Shown: positions 47,667 through 56,804 of the stretch, piece by piece
Position numbering within the stretch: position 1 is the stretch's first letter
How the letters are laid out: the number at the start of each line of letters is the position of its first letter
DNA from: Cobetia amphilecti
Lineage (GTDB): Bacteria > Pseudomonadota > Gammaproteobacteria > Pseudomonadales > Halomonadaceae
Assembly (NCBI RefSeq): GCF_030010415.1
Contig: NZ_JASCSA010000009.1
Length of the DNA stretch: 64,000 nucleotides
Reading direction: 5' to 3' (one strand)
The notes under the pieces: generated by a model
Databases searched by the model: none
Told to the model about the DNA's origin: nothing
Seen by the model: the letters and a program-made list of their open reading frames with translations, nothing else
Translations under genes and position numbers: made by a program

Positions 47667-49424
47667 TCAGTCCTGATTGTTCTGGAACAGACGCTTGAGC
47701 TCGACCATGGCGGCCTGCTCGCTGTTGACGAGTGCTTTCTGGTCGTGACGGTGCTCGTAGTTCTGCTTGAGCATGTTGTCATCCATTTCCCGGAACGCGC
47801 GCGCCACTTCCGCCGCGCGAGCACTGGGGTAGCCCATCGCCACCAGCAGTTCTCCGCCCATCTCCAGGCTGCTGGCATAGGTGTCACGAATCACGTGTTC
47901 CACGCCCAGTTCCATCAGCTCCCAGGCGTGGTGGCGGTTACGGGCACGCACGAACAGCTTCAGGTGCGGGAATTGATGGCGCACCATGCGCACTATGCCT
48001 GTCGAGGTCTCGGCATCATCGACCGCCACCAGCATGATCCTGGCCTGCTCGGCACCCGCCGCCCGCAGCAATTCGGCGCGGCTGGCATCGGCATAGAAGA
48101 TGCGCGACCCGAACTGACGCACGAACTCGACCTGGGTGATGTTGGGGTCAAGCGCGGTGAAGTTGATGCCCTGGCTCTTGAGCATGCGCGCGCTGATCTG
48201 GCCGAAGCGGCCAAAGCCGGCGATCACCACCTGCGGCGTTTCCTCACCGAAGTCCTCATCATAGGGACGCTTGGCTTCGCTGGTGGCGCCGAGGTGGCGG
48301 GCATAGCGATAGAGGAAGGGCGTGGCAGCCATCGACAGGGTCACCGCACTGATCACCAGGCTGGTGAGGGTCTGATCGAAGATGCCGGCGGCCATGCCGG
48401 CGGTCAACAGCACGAAGTCGAACTCACCACCCTGTGACAGGACCGCGGCCAGCGGCAGGGCCTCGGCCATCTTGAGGCGTGCGACGCGTCCGACCAGCGT
48501 GATGACGATGACCTTGCCGAACATCAGCGCCAGCGTCAGCGCCAGCACGGTCAGCGGACGCTCCATCACCAGCGACACGTCGACCGACATGCCCACGGCC
48601 ATGAAGAACAGCCCCAGCAGCAGCCCCTTGAAGGGCTCGATGTTGGCTTCCAACTCATGGCGGTAGACGGTATCGGCCAGCAACACCCCGGCCAGGAAGG
48701 CGCCCAGGGCCATGGACAGGCCCACCCACTCCATCAGCAGCGCCGTACTGATCACCACGAACAAGGCCGCGGCGGTGAAGATCTCGTGGATCTCGCTGCG
48801 CGCGACCATCTTGAGCAGGCGCGGCACGACAAGGCGGCCGACGATGATGACCGCCGCGATCATGCCGATGCCCTTGGCGATGCCGATCCAGTTGGTGCCG
48901 GTGGAGGCATCGAAGTTGTCAGCGAACAGCGGCATCAGGGCCAGCAGCGGGATCACCGCCAGGTCCTGGAACAGCAGGATGGCGAAGGTCGACTGGCCGT
49001 GCGGCGTCGCCAGCTGCTGATTCTCGCTCAATACCTGCAGCGCGAAGGCGGTCGAGGACAGCGCCAGAATCAGGCCCAGCAACACGGCGGCGGGCAATTC
49101 CAGCCCCAGCCACAGGCCGACAGGGGTGAGCAGGGCGCCGCACAGCAGCATCTGGGCGCTGCCCAGGCCCGCAAGCTTGAGGCGCATGTCCCACAGCCGC
49201 TTGGGCTCCAGTTCCAGTCCGATCATGAACAGCAGCATGACGACCCCGAATTCGGCGAAGTGCAGCACTTCGCCAGGCTCCGAGATGAAGCCGATCAACG
49301 ACGGACCCAGCAGTACCCCGATGGCCAGATAGCCCAGGATGGAGCCGAGGCCCAGACGCTGGAAAAGTGGCACGGCAACCACCGCGCACCCCAGCAGCAC
49401 GGCGCCTTCCATCAACATGTTCAT
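47667..49424 (-). CDS. KefB/KefC-type monovalent cation:proton antiporter
   Basis: 585 aa from the ATG at 49424, seven bases after AAGGA; longer frames are less likely. The CPA2 membrane domain (1-385) has GYLAIGVLLGPSLIGF, FMIGLELEPKRLWDMR, ALSSTAFALQVL and FQDLAVIPLLAL. The RCK (TrkA-N) domain from about 410 has VVIAGFGRFGQISARML and a nucleotide-site acidic end, VDDAETSTGIVRMVR. KefB/C proteins release K+ when glutathione adducts accumulate. No KefF/KefG ancillary gene is adjacent, but the gene just upstream on the same strand encodes a glutaredoxin. KefB versus KefC cannot be decided. Confidence 0.9.
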   Translation of the reverse strand: MNMLMEGAVLLGCAVVAVPLFQRLGLGSILGYLAIGVLLGPSLIGFISEPGEVLHFAEFGVVMLLFMIGLELEPKRLWDMRLKLAGLGSAQMLLCGALLTPVGLWLGLELPAAVLLGLILALSSTAFALQVLSENQQLATPHGQSTFAILLFQDLAVIPLLALMPLFADNFDASTGTNWIGIAKGIGMIAAVIIVGRLVVPRLLKMVARSEIHEIFTAAALFVVISTALLMEWVGLSMALGAFLAGVLLADTVYRHELEANIEPFKGLLLGLFFMAVGMSVDVSLVMERPLTVLALTLALMFGKVIVITLVGRVARLKMAEALPLAAVLSQGGEFDFVLLTAGMAAGIFDQTLTSLVISAVTLSMAATPFLYRYARHLGATSEAKRPYDEDFGEETPQVVIAGFGRFGQISARMLKSQGINFTALDPNITQVEFVRQFGSRIFYADASRAELLRAAGAEQARIMLVAVDDAETSTGIVRMVRHQFPHLKLFVRARNRHHAWELMELGVEHVIRDTYASSLEMGGELLVAMGYPSARAAEVARAFREMDDNMLKQNYEHRHDQKALVNSEQAAMVELKRLFQNNQD

Positions 49425-49573
49425 GTGCGTGTCCTTGTACATACACGGGCGGAGAAGGCAGCGATTGTCGCTGCCCCCTCCTTTTGTCGCAAGCGGCAAG
49501 ACGCGACCCTGTGCACAGCGTGGTGTTGCGAGTGAGTGTCGTGACCAGGGGCGGGAGGCGGTGACGCAGGCAC

Positions 49574-49602
49574 AAAAAAGCCCCCGCCAATGGCGAGGGC
49601 TT
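49574..49602 (-). terminator. Rho-independent terminator after grxA
   Basis: On the minus strand the AAGCCC...GGGCTT stem (49602-49578, one internal mismatch) ends in a run of six T (49579-49574), 28 bp past the grxA stop. Confidence 0.85.
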
Positions 49603-49629
49603 CAGCAGTGAAGCGGCTGATGGCGGCGA

Positions 49630-49896
49630 TCAGGCCTGCGGCATCAGAGCTTCGTCTTGCACGTACTGGTTGAACTCGGTGAAGCCACCGATGTGGGTCT
49701 GATCGACGAAGATCTGCGGCACGGTCTCGACCGGCTTGCCGATGGTCTTTTCCATGTCGGCCTTGCTGATGCCTTCGGCATGGATGTCGATGTAGCGGAA
49801 GTCGAAATCATCGCGCTTGGCGGTGAGCTCTTCCGCGAGGTCCTTGGCGCGGACACAGAAAGGGCAACCCGGACGACCGAAAATGACTGCAAGCAT
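49630..49896 (-). CDS. grxA: Glutaredoxin 1
   Basis: 88 aa, E. coli Grx1-like across its whole length: MLAVIFGRPGCPFCVRAKDLAEEL with the CPFC dithiol site, IDIHAEGISKADMEKTIGKPVETVPQIFVDQTHIGGF with the cis-proline and GG glutathione site. Reduces protein disulfides and glutathione mixed disulfides, including ribonucleotide reductase. It has its own terminator, so it is probably not co-transcribed with the Kef gene that follows. Confidence 0.95.
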   Translation of the reverse strand: MLAVIFGRPGCPFCVRAKDLAEELTAKRDDFDFRYIDIHAEGISKADMEKTIGKPVETVPQIFVDQTHIGGFTEFNQYVQDEALMPQA

Positions 49897-50073
49897 GAGA
49901 CTCTCCTAAGGTTCGTGACTCTCGTTCAGCCCGTACTGGGTGGGCCGAGAAAATGGCGCCGGCACTGCCGGTGAGTAATGGATGACCGCCATTGTGCTTG
50001 AGCCTGCCCGGGTTTGCCAATTGAGCCGTACTACCAAAGTCATTGGGGCAATCAATCACTGCCGTGCTGTGGA

Positions 50074-51126
50074 CTAGCCCATCAGCAGCAGATTGGCGCC
50101 AAAGCCACCGACGATCAACAGCGTGAACAGGATCAGCGCGAGCAGGAAAGGCTTCATGCCCAGTGAGCGCAGACGATCGATGCGAGTCTCGACGCCCAGG
50201 CCCGCCATGGCCATGGTCAGTGCCACGCTGCCGAGGGTAGAGAGGCTTGAGTGCACTGTCGCTGGGATCGCGCCGGTGCTGTTGATGCCGGCCATGGCGA
50301 TGAAGCCCAGCGCGAACCACGGAATCGTCATGCTGCCGCCGGTTTCGCGGTCATCACCTTCGGTACGGGCCCGCATGGCCCACAGCTTCGGCAACAGCAG
50401 CAGGAAGGGTACCAGCATCATCACGCGCATCAACTTGACGATCAGCGCATTGGCCAGGGCGTCCGGGCCGACCGCTTCACCGGCGGCCACGACCTGAGCG
50501 ACCTCGTGGATGGTGGAACCGATATAGATGCCGAACAGGCCTTCATGCATGCCGCTCAGCGGGTAGAGCAGCGGGTAGACCAGCATCGCCAGCGAGCCGA
50601 ACAGCACCACCGTGGCGACGGCCATGGCGGTGGCCGCCGGGCGTGCCTTGATCATCGATTCGGTCGCCAGTACCGCCGCGGCGCCACAGATGGCGGAACC
50701 GGCACTGGTCAGCAGTGCGGTGTCGCGGTCCAGCCCCAGCCAGCGCGTGCCGATGAAGTAGCCGCTGCTCAGCACCGCGGTGATCACCAGCACATCGAGG
50801 AAGACGACGCTCCAACCCAGGCCGAGAATCTGCTGCAGGGTGATGGAGAGGCCGAACAGGATGATGCCGAGACGCAGCAGCTTCTTGGTCGCGATATGCA
50901 GCCCTGGGGAGAGCGCCGCGGCGTGCCGGCTGGTGATCGGCAGGTTGCCGACCACGATACCGCACAGCAGGGCGAAGACCAGCGGGCTGATGCCGGTGGA
51001 GGCCAGCGCCGGAATGGAATGCAGTGCCAGTCCCACCAGGGTCAGGCCGCCACACAGGGCGAGGCCCGGCAACATGCGGCGCAAGCGCTCGGCAGTGGCG
51101 GGGGGAGTCAGGGTCTGTGCGTCCAT
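50074..51126 (-). CDS. yeiH: YeiH-family (UPF0324) putative sulfate/sulfite exporter
   Basis: 350 aa from the ATG at 51126, seven bases after AAGGAG. About ten helices. Family marks: GISPLVFALLCGIVVGNL near residue 48, LRLGIILFGLSITLQQILGLG near 85, LTSAGSAICGAAAVLATESMIKA near 140, GIYIGSTIHEVAQVVAAGEAVG near 195 and a C-terminal AMAGLGVETRIDRLRSLGMKPF. E. coli YeiH is divergent from the LysR regulator YeiE and linked to sulfite stress; the same arrangement exists here. Confidence 0.92.
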   Translation of the reverse strand: MDAQTLTPPATAERLRRMLPGLALCGGLTLVGLALHSIPALASTGISPLVFALLCGIVVGNLPITSRHAAALSPGLHIATKKLLRLGIILFGLSITLQQILGLGWSVVFLDVLVITAVLSSGYFIGTRWLGLDRDTALLTSAGSAICGAAAVLATESMIKARPAATAMAVATVVLFGSLAMLVYPLLYPLSGMHEGLFGIYIGSTIHEVAQVVAAGEAVGPDALANALIVKLMRVMMLVPFLLLLPKLWAMRARTEGDDRETGGSMTIPWFALGFIAMAGINSTGAIPATVHSSLSTLGSVALTMAMAGLGVETRIDRLRSLGMKPFLLALILFTLLIVGGFGANLLLMG

Positions 51127-51284
51127 GAGCATTCTCCTTGGGGAAGGTGGCCTATCCCGTGCGGAACATGGCCTGTCTTGTTATGGGTCGTGCGCTGGCG
51201 TGTGGTGCACGGCTGTCATCGGCAAGGGCGCTTGAGTCTGCGTCGCTTGCTTAGTGTCTCTGGTTTGATGATTAGTCTATTCGG

Positions 51285-51295
51285 GAATATTATTC
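51285..51295. promoter_or_regulatory. Palindrome GAATATTATTC in the yeiH-LysR intergenic region
   Basis: GAATA-T-TATTC is a perfect inverted repeat 46 bp before the LysR start, in an AT-rich patch that must hold both divergent promoters. A further TTATTC occurs at about 51311-51316. Candidate site for the divergent LysR regulator. Confidence 0.4.
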
Positions 51296-51340
51296 GGCAG
51301 TTAGTCGATTATTCTTTTATTACATACCGGAAAAACCGAT

Positions 51341-52249
51341 ATGCAGATCCACATCACGCTGCGCCAGTTGCAAGTGTTCGTGGCGGTGACCCGCCACGGC
51401 TCCGTCAGTGCCGCGGCACGCGAGATCGGCCTGTCGCAATCGGCGGCGAGTCAGGGCCTATCCGAGCTTGAGCGTCATCTCGAGGTGCAACTGTTCGAGC
51501 GCCTCGGTCGCCGCCTGGCCCTGAACGCCAATGGCCGCCGCCTGTTGGCGCGCGCCGAGCAATTGCTGGAGCAGACCCACGCGCTGGAGCTGGAGGCGCG
51601 TGAGCCCGGCGTGGTGGATGGCAACCTGCGTGGCGAGCTGGAAATCGCCGCCAGCGCCACCATCGGCACCTGGTTGTTGCCGGGGCTGGCGGGGGCCTTC
51701 ATGCGCGAACATCCGGGCACCGAGCTCAATCTGCGCCTGCGCAATACCCATCAGGTGGTGGAGGCGGTGCTCAACTATGACGCCGAGCTCGGCCTGATCG
51801 AGGGTGACTGCCATGCGCCGCGCCTGATGAGCCAGACCTGGCGCGAGGATGAGCTGGTGGTGGTGGCGCCGCCGAGCCATCCGCTGGCCGTGCGTGGCGT
51901 GGCGCTCAGCGATGAGGACCTTGCCGCGGCCGACTGGATTCTGCGCGAGGGGGGCTCGGGCACGCGGGCGGTCTTCGAGCGTGCACTGCACGGGCGGATC
52001 GAGCGCCTCAAGGTGCGCATGGAGCTGGGCCAGCACGAGGCCATCAAGCAGGCCGTGTTCGCCGGGCTGGGGCTGGGGTGTCTGTCGCACCTGTCGGTGG
52101 CGGCCGAGATCGCGCGTGGCGAGCTGGTGGTGCTGGCCACGCCCCAGCTCAACCTGAAGCGGCGCTTCTCGATGCTGTGGCACCCGGAGCGTTACCGCAG
52201 CCCGCTGTGGCAGGCGGTCAAGGTCTATCTGGAAGCCAGCCCGCGCTGA
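51341..52249 (+). CDS. yeiE: LysR-family regulator, YeiE-like
   Basis: 302 aa. N-terminal helix-turn-helix: MQIHITLRQLQVFVAVTRHGSVSAAAREIGLSQSAASQGLSELERHLEVQLFERLGRRLALN, close in pattern to E. coli YeiE. The effector domain contains ASATIGTWLLPGLAGAFMREHPG near residue 105 and REGGSGTRAVFERAL near 205. It is of the CysB-like group that senses sulfur or nitrogen compounds. Divergent from yeiH with a 214-bp shared region; probably activates it. GGAAAA lies before the ATG. Confidence 0.85.
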   Translation: MQIHITLRQLQVFVAVTRHGSVSAAAREIGLSQSAASQGLSELERHLEVQLFERLGRRLALNANGRRLLARAEQLLEQTHALELEAREPGVVDGNLRGELEIAASATIGTWLLPGLAGAFMREHPGTELNLRLRNTHQVVEAVLNYDAELGLIEGDCHAPRLMSQTWREDELVVVAPPSHPLAVRGVALSDEDLAAADWILREGGSGTRAVFERALHGRIERLKVRMELGQHEAIKQAVFAGLGLGCLSHLSVAAEIARGELVVLATPQLNLKRRFSMLWHPERYRSPLWQAVKVYLEASPR

Positions 52250-52382
52250 GGCGTCGAGGACGGAGCCGCCGCGCGCTTGATAGTTTGCTAACATAGGCGC
52301 TCCCCGCGAGCCGGCTGCCGCCGAGCCACGCCGCTGAGCCACGGGGAGCGTAACGGTCTGTCTAGCGTCCATGGAGATGATG

Positions 52383-53207
52383 ATGAGCACAACGGTCGAG
52401 CTTTATTACCACGAGAGCGATGCTCGTGATGGCGCCGAGGAACAGACAACGAGCCAGCAGGACGCGACGCCGCTGGTCATTCTTCACGGCCTGTTCGGCA
52501 GTGCCGACAACTGGCGTTCGCATATCAAGTCATGGTCGCGGACGCGCCGCGTGATCGCGGTGGATCTGCGCAACCACGGCCGCAGCCCGCACGTGGCCGG
52601 CATGAGCTACCCCGAGCAGGCCGCGGATGTCATCGCGCTGCTCGACCGCCTCGCCATCGAGCGCTGTGACCTGCTGGGCCACTCGATGGGCGGCAAGGTC
52701 GCCATGCAGGTCGCGCTCGAGGCGCCCGAGCGTCTGCGCAGTCTGCTGGTCGCCGATATCGCGCCGGTCGCCTATGGCCACGGGCATGACGATATCTTTG
52801 CCGCCTTCGAGGCAGTGCGTGACGCGCGCCCGGCCTCACGCAAGGAGGCCGACACGGTGATGGCGCAGCATGTCGATACCCCGGCCATTCGCCAGTTCCT
52901 CGCCACCAATCTGGTGCGTCTCGACGATGGCGCCATGGGCTGGCGCGTCGGGCTGGACCATATCGCGGCGGGCTACCCGCAGATCGTCGAGGCGCCGCAC
53001 GGTCAGGGGCCGGTCGAGCTGCCGGCATTGCTGCTGTGGGGCTCGCGCTCCAACTACGTGCAGGCCGAGGGCCTGGCGACGATGCGCGAGCACTTCCCTG
53101 CGCTGGAAGACGACTCGCTGGAGGCCGGCCATTGGCTGCATGCCGAGCGTGCCAGCGAGTTCCAGCAGGCGGTGGTGGCGTTCCTTGATCGCGTCGCACG
53201 CGCTTGA
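52383..53207 (+). CDS. Alpha/beta-hydrolase esterase, YbfF-like
   Basis: 274 aa. ATGs occur at 52371, 52377, 52380 and 52383; the last is six bases after GGAG and is preferred. Oxyanion region VILHGLFGSADNWRSH near residue 30, then VDLRNHGRSPH and nucleophile elbow LLGHSMGGKVAMQVAL near 97. The catalytic Asp lies in VADIAPVAYGHGHDDIFAA or the LLLWGSRSNY strand, and the His in EAGHWLHAER near 256. It closely follows E. coli YbfF, an esterase with palmitoyl-CoA and malonyl-CoA esterase activity in vitro. The stop overlaps the TTG start of the MFS gene. Confidence 0.88.
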   Translation: MSTTVELYYHESDARDGAEEQTTSQQDATPLVILHGLFGSADNWRSHIKSWSRTRRVIAVDLRNHGRSPHVAGMSYPEQAADVIALLDRLAIERCDLLGHSMGGKVAMQVALEAPERLRSLLVADIAPVAYGHGHDDIFAAFEAVRDARPASRKEADTVMAQHVDTPAIRQFLATNLVRLDDGAMGWRVGLDHIAAGYPQIVEAPHGQGPVELPALLLWGSRSNYVQAEGLATMREHFPALEDDSLEAGHWLHAERASEFQQAVVAFLDRVARA

Positions 53208-54472
53208 GTACGCCGAGCCGTCACTCCGAAAATCGTCAGCCGGCCGCGAGCGAGCGGGTCATCCCGCCGGTGACCACCCACGAGCGCCTGGTGGTGGCGC
53301 TGGTCACCCTGCTGCAGTTCGCCGTCATCATGGGCTTCACCATGGTGATGGCGCTGGGTCCCGACTTTGCCACCTCGCTGGGCATTCCGCTGGACCACCT
53401 TGGCTATATCGTCGGCAGTTATCCGCTGGCCGCCGCGGTGGGCACTCTGCTGTGGACGCGGCACGCCGATCGCTTCGATCGCCGCTGGGCAGTGCTGGGC
53501 TTCCTGTTCGGCGCGGCGCTCTGTCACCTGATCGCCAGCTTCGCCACCGACTTCGAGACCCTGCTGGCGGCGCGCATGCTGGGCGGCCTGTTCGGCGGGC
53601 CGGCGGCGGCGACGGCGCTGGCCATCGTGATCGACGTGGTGCCGGGAGTACGCCGGGGGCGCGCCATGGGCCTGGTGATGGGCGCCTTCTCGGTGGCCTC
53701 GGTGCTGGGGCTGCCGTTTGCGCTGTGGCTGTCGCAGGGCTTCGGCTGGCAGGCGCCATTTCGCGCCGTGGCGCTGTTGGCACTGCTGGTGTGCGGGCTG
53801 CTGGCCTGGATACTGCCGCCGATCCGCGGCCATCTCGATAACCCCGAGACACGTCAGCGCAGCCGCAAGGGCACCACGATCCTGAACATCCTGGCCCAGC
53901 CCGACCATCGCCTGGGGCTGGCGCTGATCGCCACGGCGATGTTCAGCAACTTCCTGGTGATTCCCAACCTGGCAAGCTATCTGCTGTTCAATCTGGGCCT
54001 TCCGCGCGAGGATCTCGGTGGGCTCTACATGATCGGTGGCGGCCTGTCGCTGGTCGGCATGCAGCTCACGGGGCGGCTGTGTGATCGCTATGGCTGTGTC
54101 TGGCCGGGCACCATCACCTGCCTGATGACGGCGCTGGTCGGCTGGGCCTTCCTGCTGCATTCGCCGGGGCCGTCGCTGATCTGGATCGGCTTCGGCGCCT
54201 ACATGCTGTTCTCGTCGGCGCGGCGTGTGACCCAGAATACGCTCAACAGCTTCATTCCCGCCGACCACGAGCGGGCAGCCTTCACCAGCACCCAGAGTGC
54301 CGTGCAGCATCTGAGTTCTGCCGCCGGCAGCTATGTGGGCGCCGGACTGCTGGTCAGCACGCCGAGCGGCGCGCTGGAAGGCATGCCGCTGCTGGTCGCG
54401 GTGCTGATGATCGCGCTGGTGATCCAGCCGCTGCAGATCCTGTGGCTGTCGCGTCGCCTGGCACGCCGCTAA
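53204..54472 (+). CDS. MFS transporter
   Basis: 422 aa with twelve predicted helices. The motif-A-like loop between helices 2 and 3 reads GTLLWTRHADRFDRRWAVLGFL near residue 78. LAARMLGGLFGGPAAATALAIVIDVVPGVRRGRAMGLVMGAFSVASVLGLPFALWLSQ at 120-180 is typical of the drug/sugar efflux MFS. The reading frame opens with a TTG whose last two bases overlap the stop of the YbfF-like gene (TTGA). No better start or ribosome site is visible, so translation is probably coupled. Substrate unknown. Confidence 0.87.
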   Translation: MSTPSRHSENRQPAASERVIPPVTTHERLVVALVTLLQFAVIMGFTMVMALGPDFATSLGIPLDHLGYIVGSYPLAAAVGTLLWTRHADRFDRRWAVLGFLFGAALCHLIASFATDFETLLAARMLGGLFGGPAAATALAIVIDVVPGVRRGRAMGLVMGAFSVASVLGLPFALWLSQGFGWQAPFRAVALLALLVCGLLAWILPPIRGHLDNPETRQRSRKGTTILNILAQPDHRLGLALIATAMFSNFLVIPNLASYLLFNLGLPREDLGGLYMIGGGLSLVGMQLTGRLCDRYGCVWPGTITCLMTALVGWAFLLHSPGPSLIWIGFGAYMLFSSARRVTQNTLNSFIPADHERAAFTSTQSAVQHLSSAAGSYVGAGLLVSTPSGALEGMPLLVAVLMIALVIQPLQILWLSRRLARR

Positions 54473-54521
54473 CGCTTGTCAAATAGGCACAAGACGGCGA
54501 GAGTGAGCCGGTCCTGAACCC

Positions 54522-54556
54522 AAAACGCCCTGTCGGAATCTCCGACAGGGCGTTTT
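54522..54556. terminator. Bidirectional terminator between MFS gene and thiY
   Basis: Perfect 16-bp stem (54522-54537 with 54541-54556) closing an ATC loop, with AAAA and TTTT at its base, so it acts in both directions. Confidence 0.92.
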
Positions 54557-54585
54557 GCATGGGGCATGCTCAAGCGCTTAACGCC

Positions 54586-55890
54586 TCAGGGCGCGTTGAC
54601 GTCGACGGCCAGGTGGCTCAGTGACTGGCGCTTCTTGATCATGCCACGCTCGAACAGGAAGTCCTCGAAGTCACGGTAGCGGCCGGCATCCAGCGCGGCA
54701 GGACGCAGCGCGAAGCGCGGCAGGGTGGCGTACCAGGCTTCCTTGTTGAGCTCGGTATCCAGTGCCGGGTCGGAGTCGCGGAACATTTCCCAGCCCTGGT
54801 CAGGATGGTTGATGATCCAGGCGGTGGCTTCGCCGACGGCGGCGAGGAAGCCGGCATACTGGACCTGCTTGCGCTCGTAGCTGTCGCTGTTGGCGACGAA
54901 GATCAGCTCGTCATAGGTCGGCACGCCTTCTTCCTCTATGTAGAAGGCGCGGCCCTTGACGCCTTCCTGGGCCATCTGGGCCAGCTCGAAGTTGCGGAAG
55001 GCGCCGGTGACGGCATCGACCTTGCGCGTCAGCAGTGACGGCGTCAGCGAGAAGTTGACGTTGGTCAGCGTGATGTCATCCAGCGTCAGGCCGCTGTGCT
55101 GCAGCATGGTGGAGAGCAGCACTTCCTCGACACCGCCCACCGAGTAGCCGACCCGCTTGCCCTTGAGGTCGGCGATCGACTGGATGTCGCTGTCGGCGCG
55201 CACCACCACCACATTCAGCGGCGTGGCGACCAGGGTGCCGATACGTACCAGCGGCAGGCCCTGATCGATCTGCAGGTGCAGTTGCGGCTGATAGCTGATG
55301 GCGATGTCGACGCGCTCGGCGGCGGCCAGCTTGGGCGGCACGCTCGGGTCGGCGGGGGCGATCAGCTCGACATCAAGGCCGTGCTTCTTGAACAGGCCCA
55401 GCTCCTGCGCCAGCACCAGCGGGGCGTGGCCGGGGTTGGTGTACCAGTCGAGCATGACCTTGAACTGCGTCAATGGCTTCTCGGCGGTGGCAGCGTCCTT
55501 GGTAGCGTCATTGGCGGCGCCCTTCGAGTCAACGTCAGCGCTCTGTTCGTCGCTGGCGGCTGGCGGGGCATCCGCGGTCGGTTCAGCACCGTTCTTGGCC
55601 TGCTCGGCGGCGCCGGCGGTCGCTTCCACGGCTTCCTGGCTTGCCACCGGCGCCGAGGCGGCCGAGTCGCCGTTCACTCCGACTTCGGCCTGCTGAGCGA
55701 CGATTTCCGGCGCTGACTGGGTGCTGGTGGCGGGTTCTGCCTCGGCGGCGTGGGCCGACATGGCGGTGGCTGGCAGGCTGCTCAGGCACAGCGTGGTCAG
55801 CAGGGTGGCGAAGGCGGTGGACAGCAGCGAGGCACGTGGTGAACGTGTCGGCTGCGCTTTGCGCCGTGGCGCCGATGACGAAAGAGACAT
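54586..55890 (-). CDS. thiY: Thiamine-precursor-binding periplasmic protein ThiY, with long acidic linker
   Basis: 434 aa from the ATG at 55890 with AAGGA upstream. The signal peptide (residues 1-46, ...LCLSSLPATAMSAHAAEA) is followed by about 95 low-complexity residues rich in Ala, Glu, Asp and Gln. The NMT1/THI5-like domain then starts at KVMLDWYTNPGHAPLVLAQELGLFKKHGLDVEL. SYQPQLHLQIDQGLPLVRIG and GKRVGYSVGGVEEVLL are typical of HMP/formylaminopyrimidine binding proteins. Last gene of a TPP-riboswitch-controlled thiZ-thiX-thiY operon, so it delivers the pyrimidine part of thiamine. The long linker is not usual. Confidence 0.9.
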   Translation of the reverse strand: MSLSSSAPRRKAQPTRSPRASLLSTAFATLLTTLCLSSLPATAMSAHAAEAEPATSTQSAPEIVAQQAEVGVNGDSAASAPVASQEAVEATAGAAEQAKNGAEPTADAPPAASDEQSADVDSKGAANDATKDAATAEKPLTQFKVMLDWYTNPGHAPLVLAQELGLFKKHGLDVELIAPADPSVPPKLAAAERVDIAISYQPQLHLQIDQGLPLVRIGTLVATPLNVVVVRADSDIQSIADLKGKRVGYSVGGVEEVLLSTMLQHSGLTLDDITLTNVNFSLTPSLLTRKVDAVTGAFRNFELAQMAQEGVKGRAFYIEEEGVPTYDELIFVANSDSYERKQVQYAGFLAAVGEATAWIINHPDQGWEMFRDSDPALDTELNKEAWYATLPRFALRPAALDAGRYRDFEDFLFERGMIKKRQSLSHLAVDVNAP

Positions 55891-56036
55891 GGCGGAGTTC
55901 CTTGTGATCACAGGGTAGTGGTGCTGCCGTTCGTGGGCGGCAGTCGTCAGGCTCATGCAATTTGTGTCGAGCGTCGTTGCATCTTTCGGTTACGCGATCT
56001 TGCGGTCTTGCGGTAGTTACTCGAAGCCCCGGCGTG

Positions 56037-56804
56037 TCAGCTCAGGCGTGTCAGCCGGTCGCGGTGCCAGGGCATCAGGGCGCGCAGCAGCGCATCCAGC
56101 GAGAAATAGAGCAGCAGGGAGAAGGCGACCAGCACCAGCAGGGCGGCGAACATCAGGTCGATTTCCATGCGCGCGTTGGCGTTGAGCATCAGATAGCCCA
56201 GCCCCTGACTGGCACCGGCCCATTCCCCGATGACGGCGCCGATGGGGGCGGCGGTCGCGGCCATGCGTATGCCGGAGGCCAGTGCCGGCAGCGCGGCGGG
56301 CAGCTGGATGTGGATCAGCCGGCGCCATGGGCTGGCGCCCAGGGTATGGGCAAGATCCAGCCAGCCCTGCTGGGTCTGGCGCAGGCCGTCGTAGCCGGTG
56401 GAGGCGACCGGGAAATAGATGATCAGCGTCGCCATCACCACCTTGGACAGCATGTCATAGCCGAGCCACAGCACCAGCAGCGGCGCGATCGCGAACAGCG
56501 GTATCACCTGGCTGATCAGCAGCATCGGCAGCAGCGTGCGGCGCAGGCGGGGAATGAAGGCCAGCGCCAGCGCGGTAGCAAGGCCGAGCAGAATGCCCAG
56601 CACCAGCCCGGCCAGTATCTCGCTGATGGTGACGCCAGCGTGATGGGCCAGCAGCGGCGCCTTCTGGATCAAGACCTCGAGCACGGCCTGCGGCGTGGGC
56701 AGAATGTAGGGCGGTACGGCGGTAACGGCAATGATCAGCTGCCAAAGCCCCAGCAGGAGCAGCGCGCTGATGACGAGGTGACGCATGGCGTGCAGACGTT
56801 TCAT
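56037..56804 (-). CDS. thiX: Thiamine-precursor ABC transporter permease ThiX
   Basis: 255 aa, six helices. The SsuC/TauC-type permease pattern is clear: LGLWQLIIAVTAVPPYILPTPQAVLEVL near residue 18, then the EAA loop GWLDLAHTLGASPWRRLIHIQLPAALPALASGIRMAATAAPIGAVIGEWAGASQGLGYLM at 145-205. Its ATG overlaps the thiZ stop (ATGA). With ThiZ and ThiY it imports hydroxymethylpyrimidine or formylaminopyrimidine. Confidence 0.92.
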   Translation of the reverse strand: MKRLHAMRHLVISALLLLGLWQLIIAVTAVPPYILPTPQAVLEVLIQKAPLLAHHAGVTISEILAGLVLGILLGLATALALAFIPRLRRTLLPMLLISQVIPLFAIAPLLVLWLGYDMLSKVVMATLIIYFPVASTGYDGLRQTQQGWLDLAHTLGASPWRRLIHIQLPAALPALASGIRMAATAAPIGAVIGEWAGASQGLGYLMLNANARMEIDLMFAALLVLVAFSLLLYFSLDALLRALMPWHRDRLTRLS

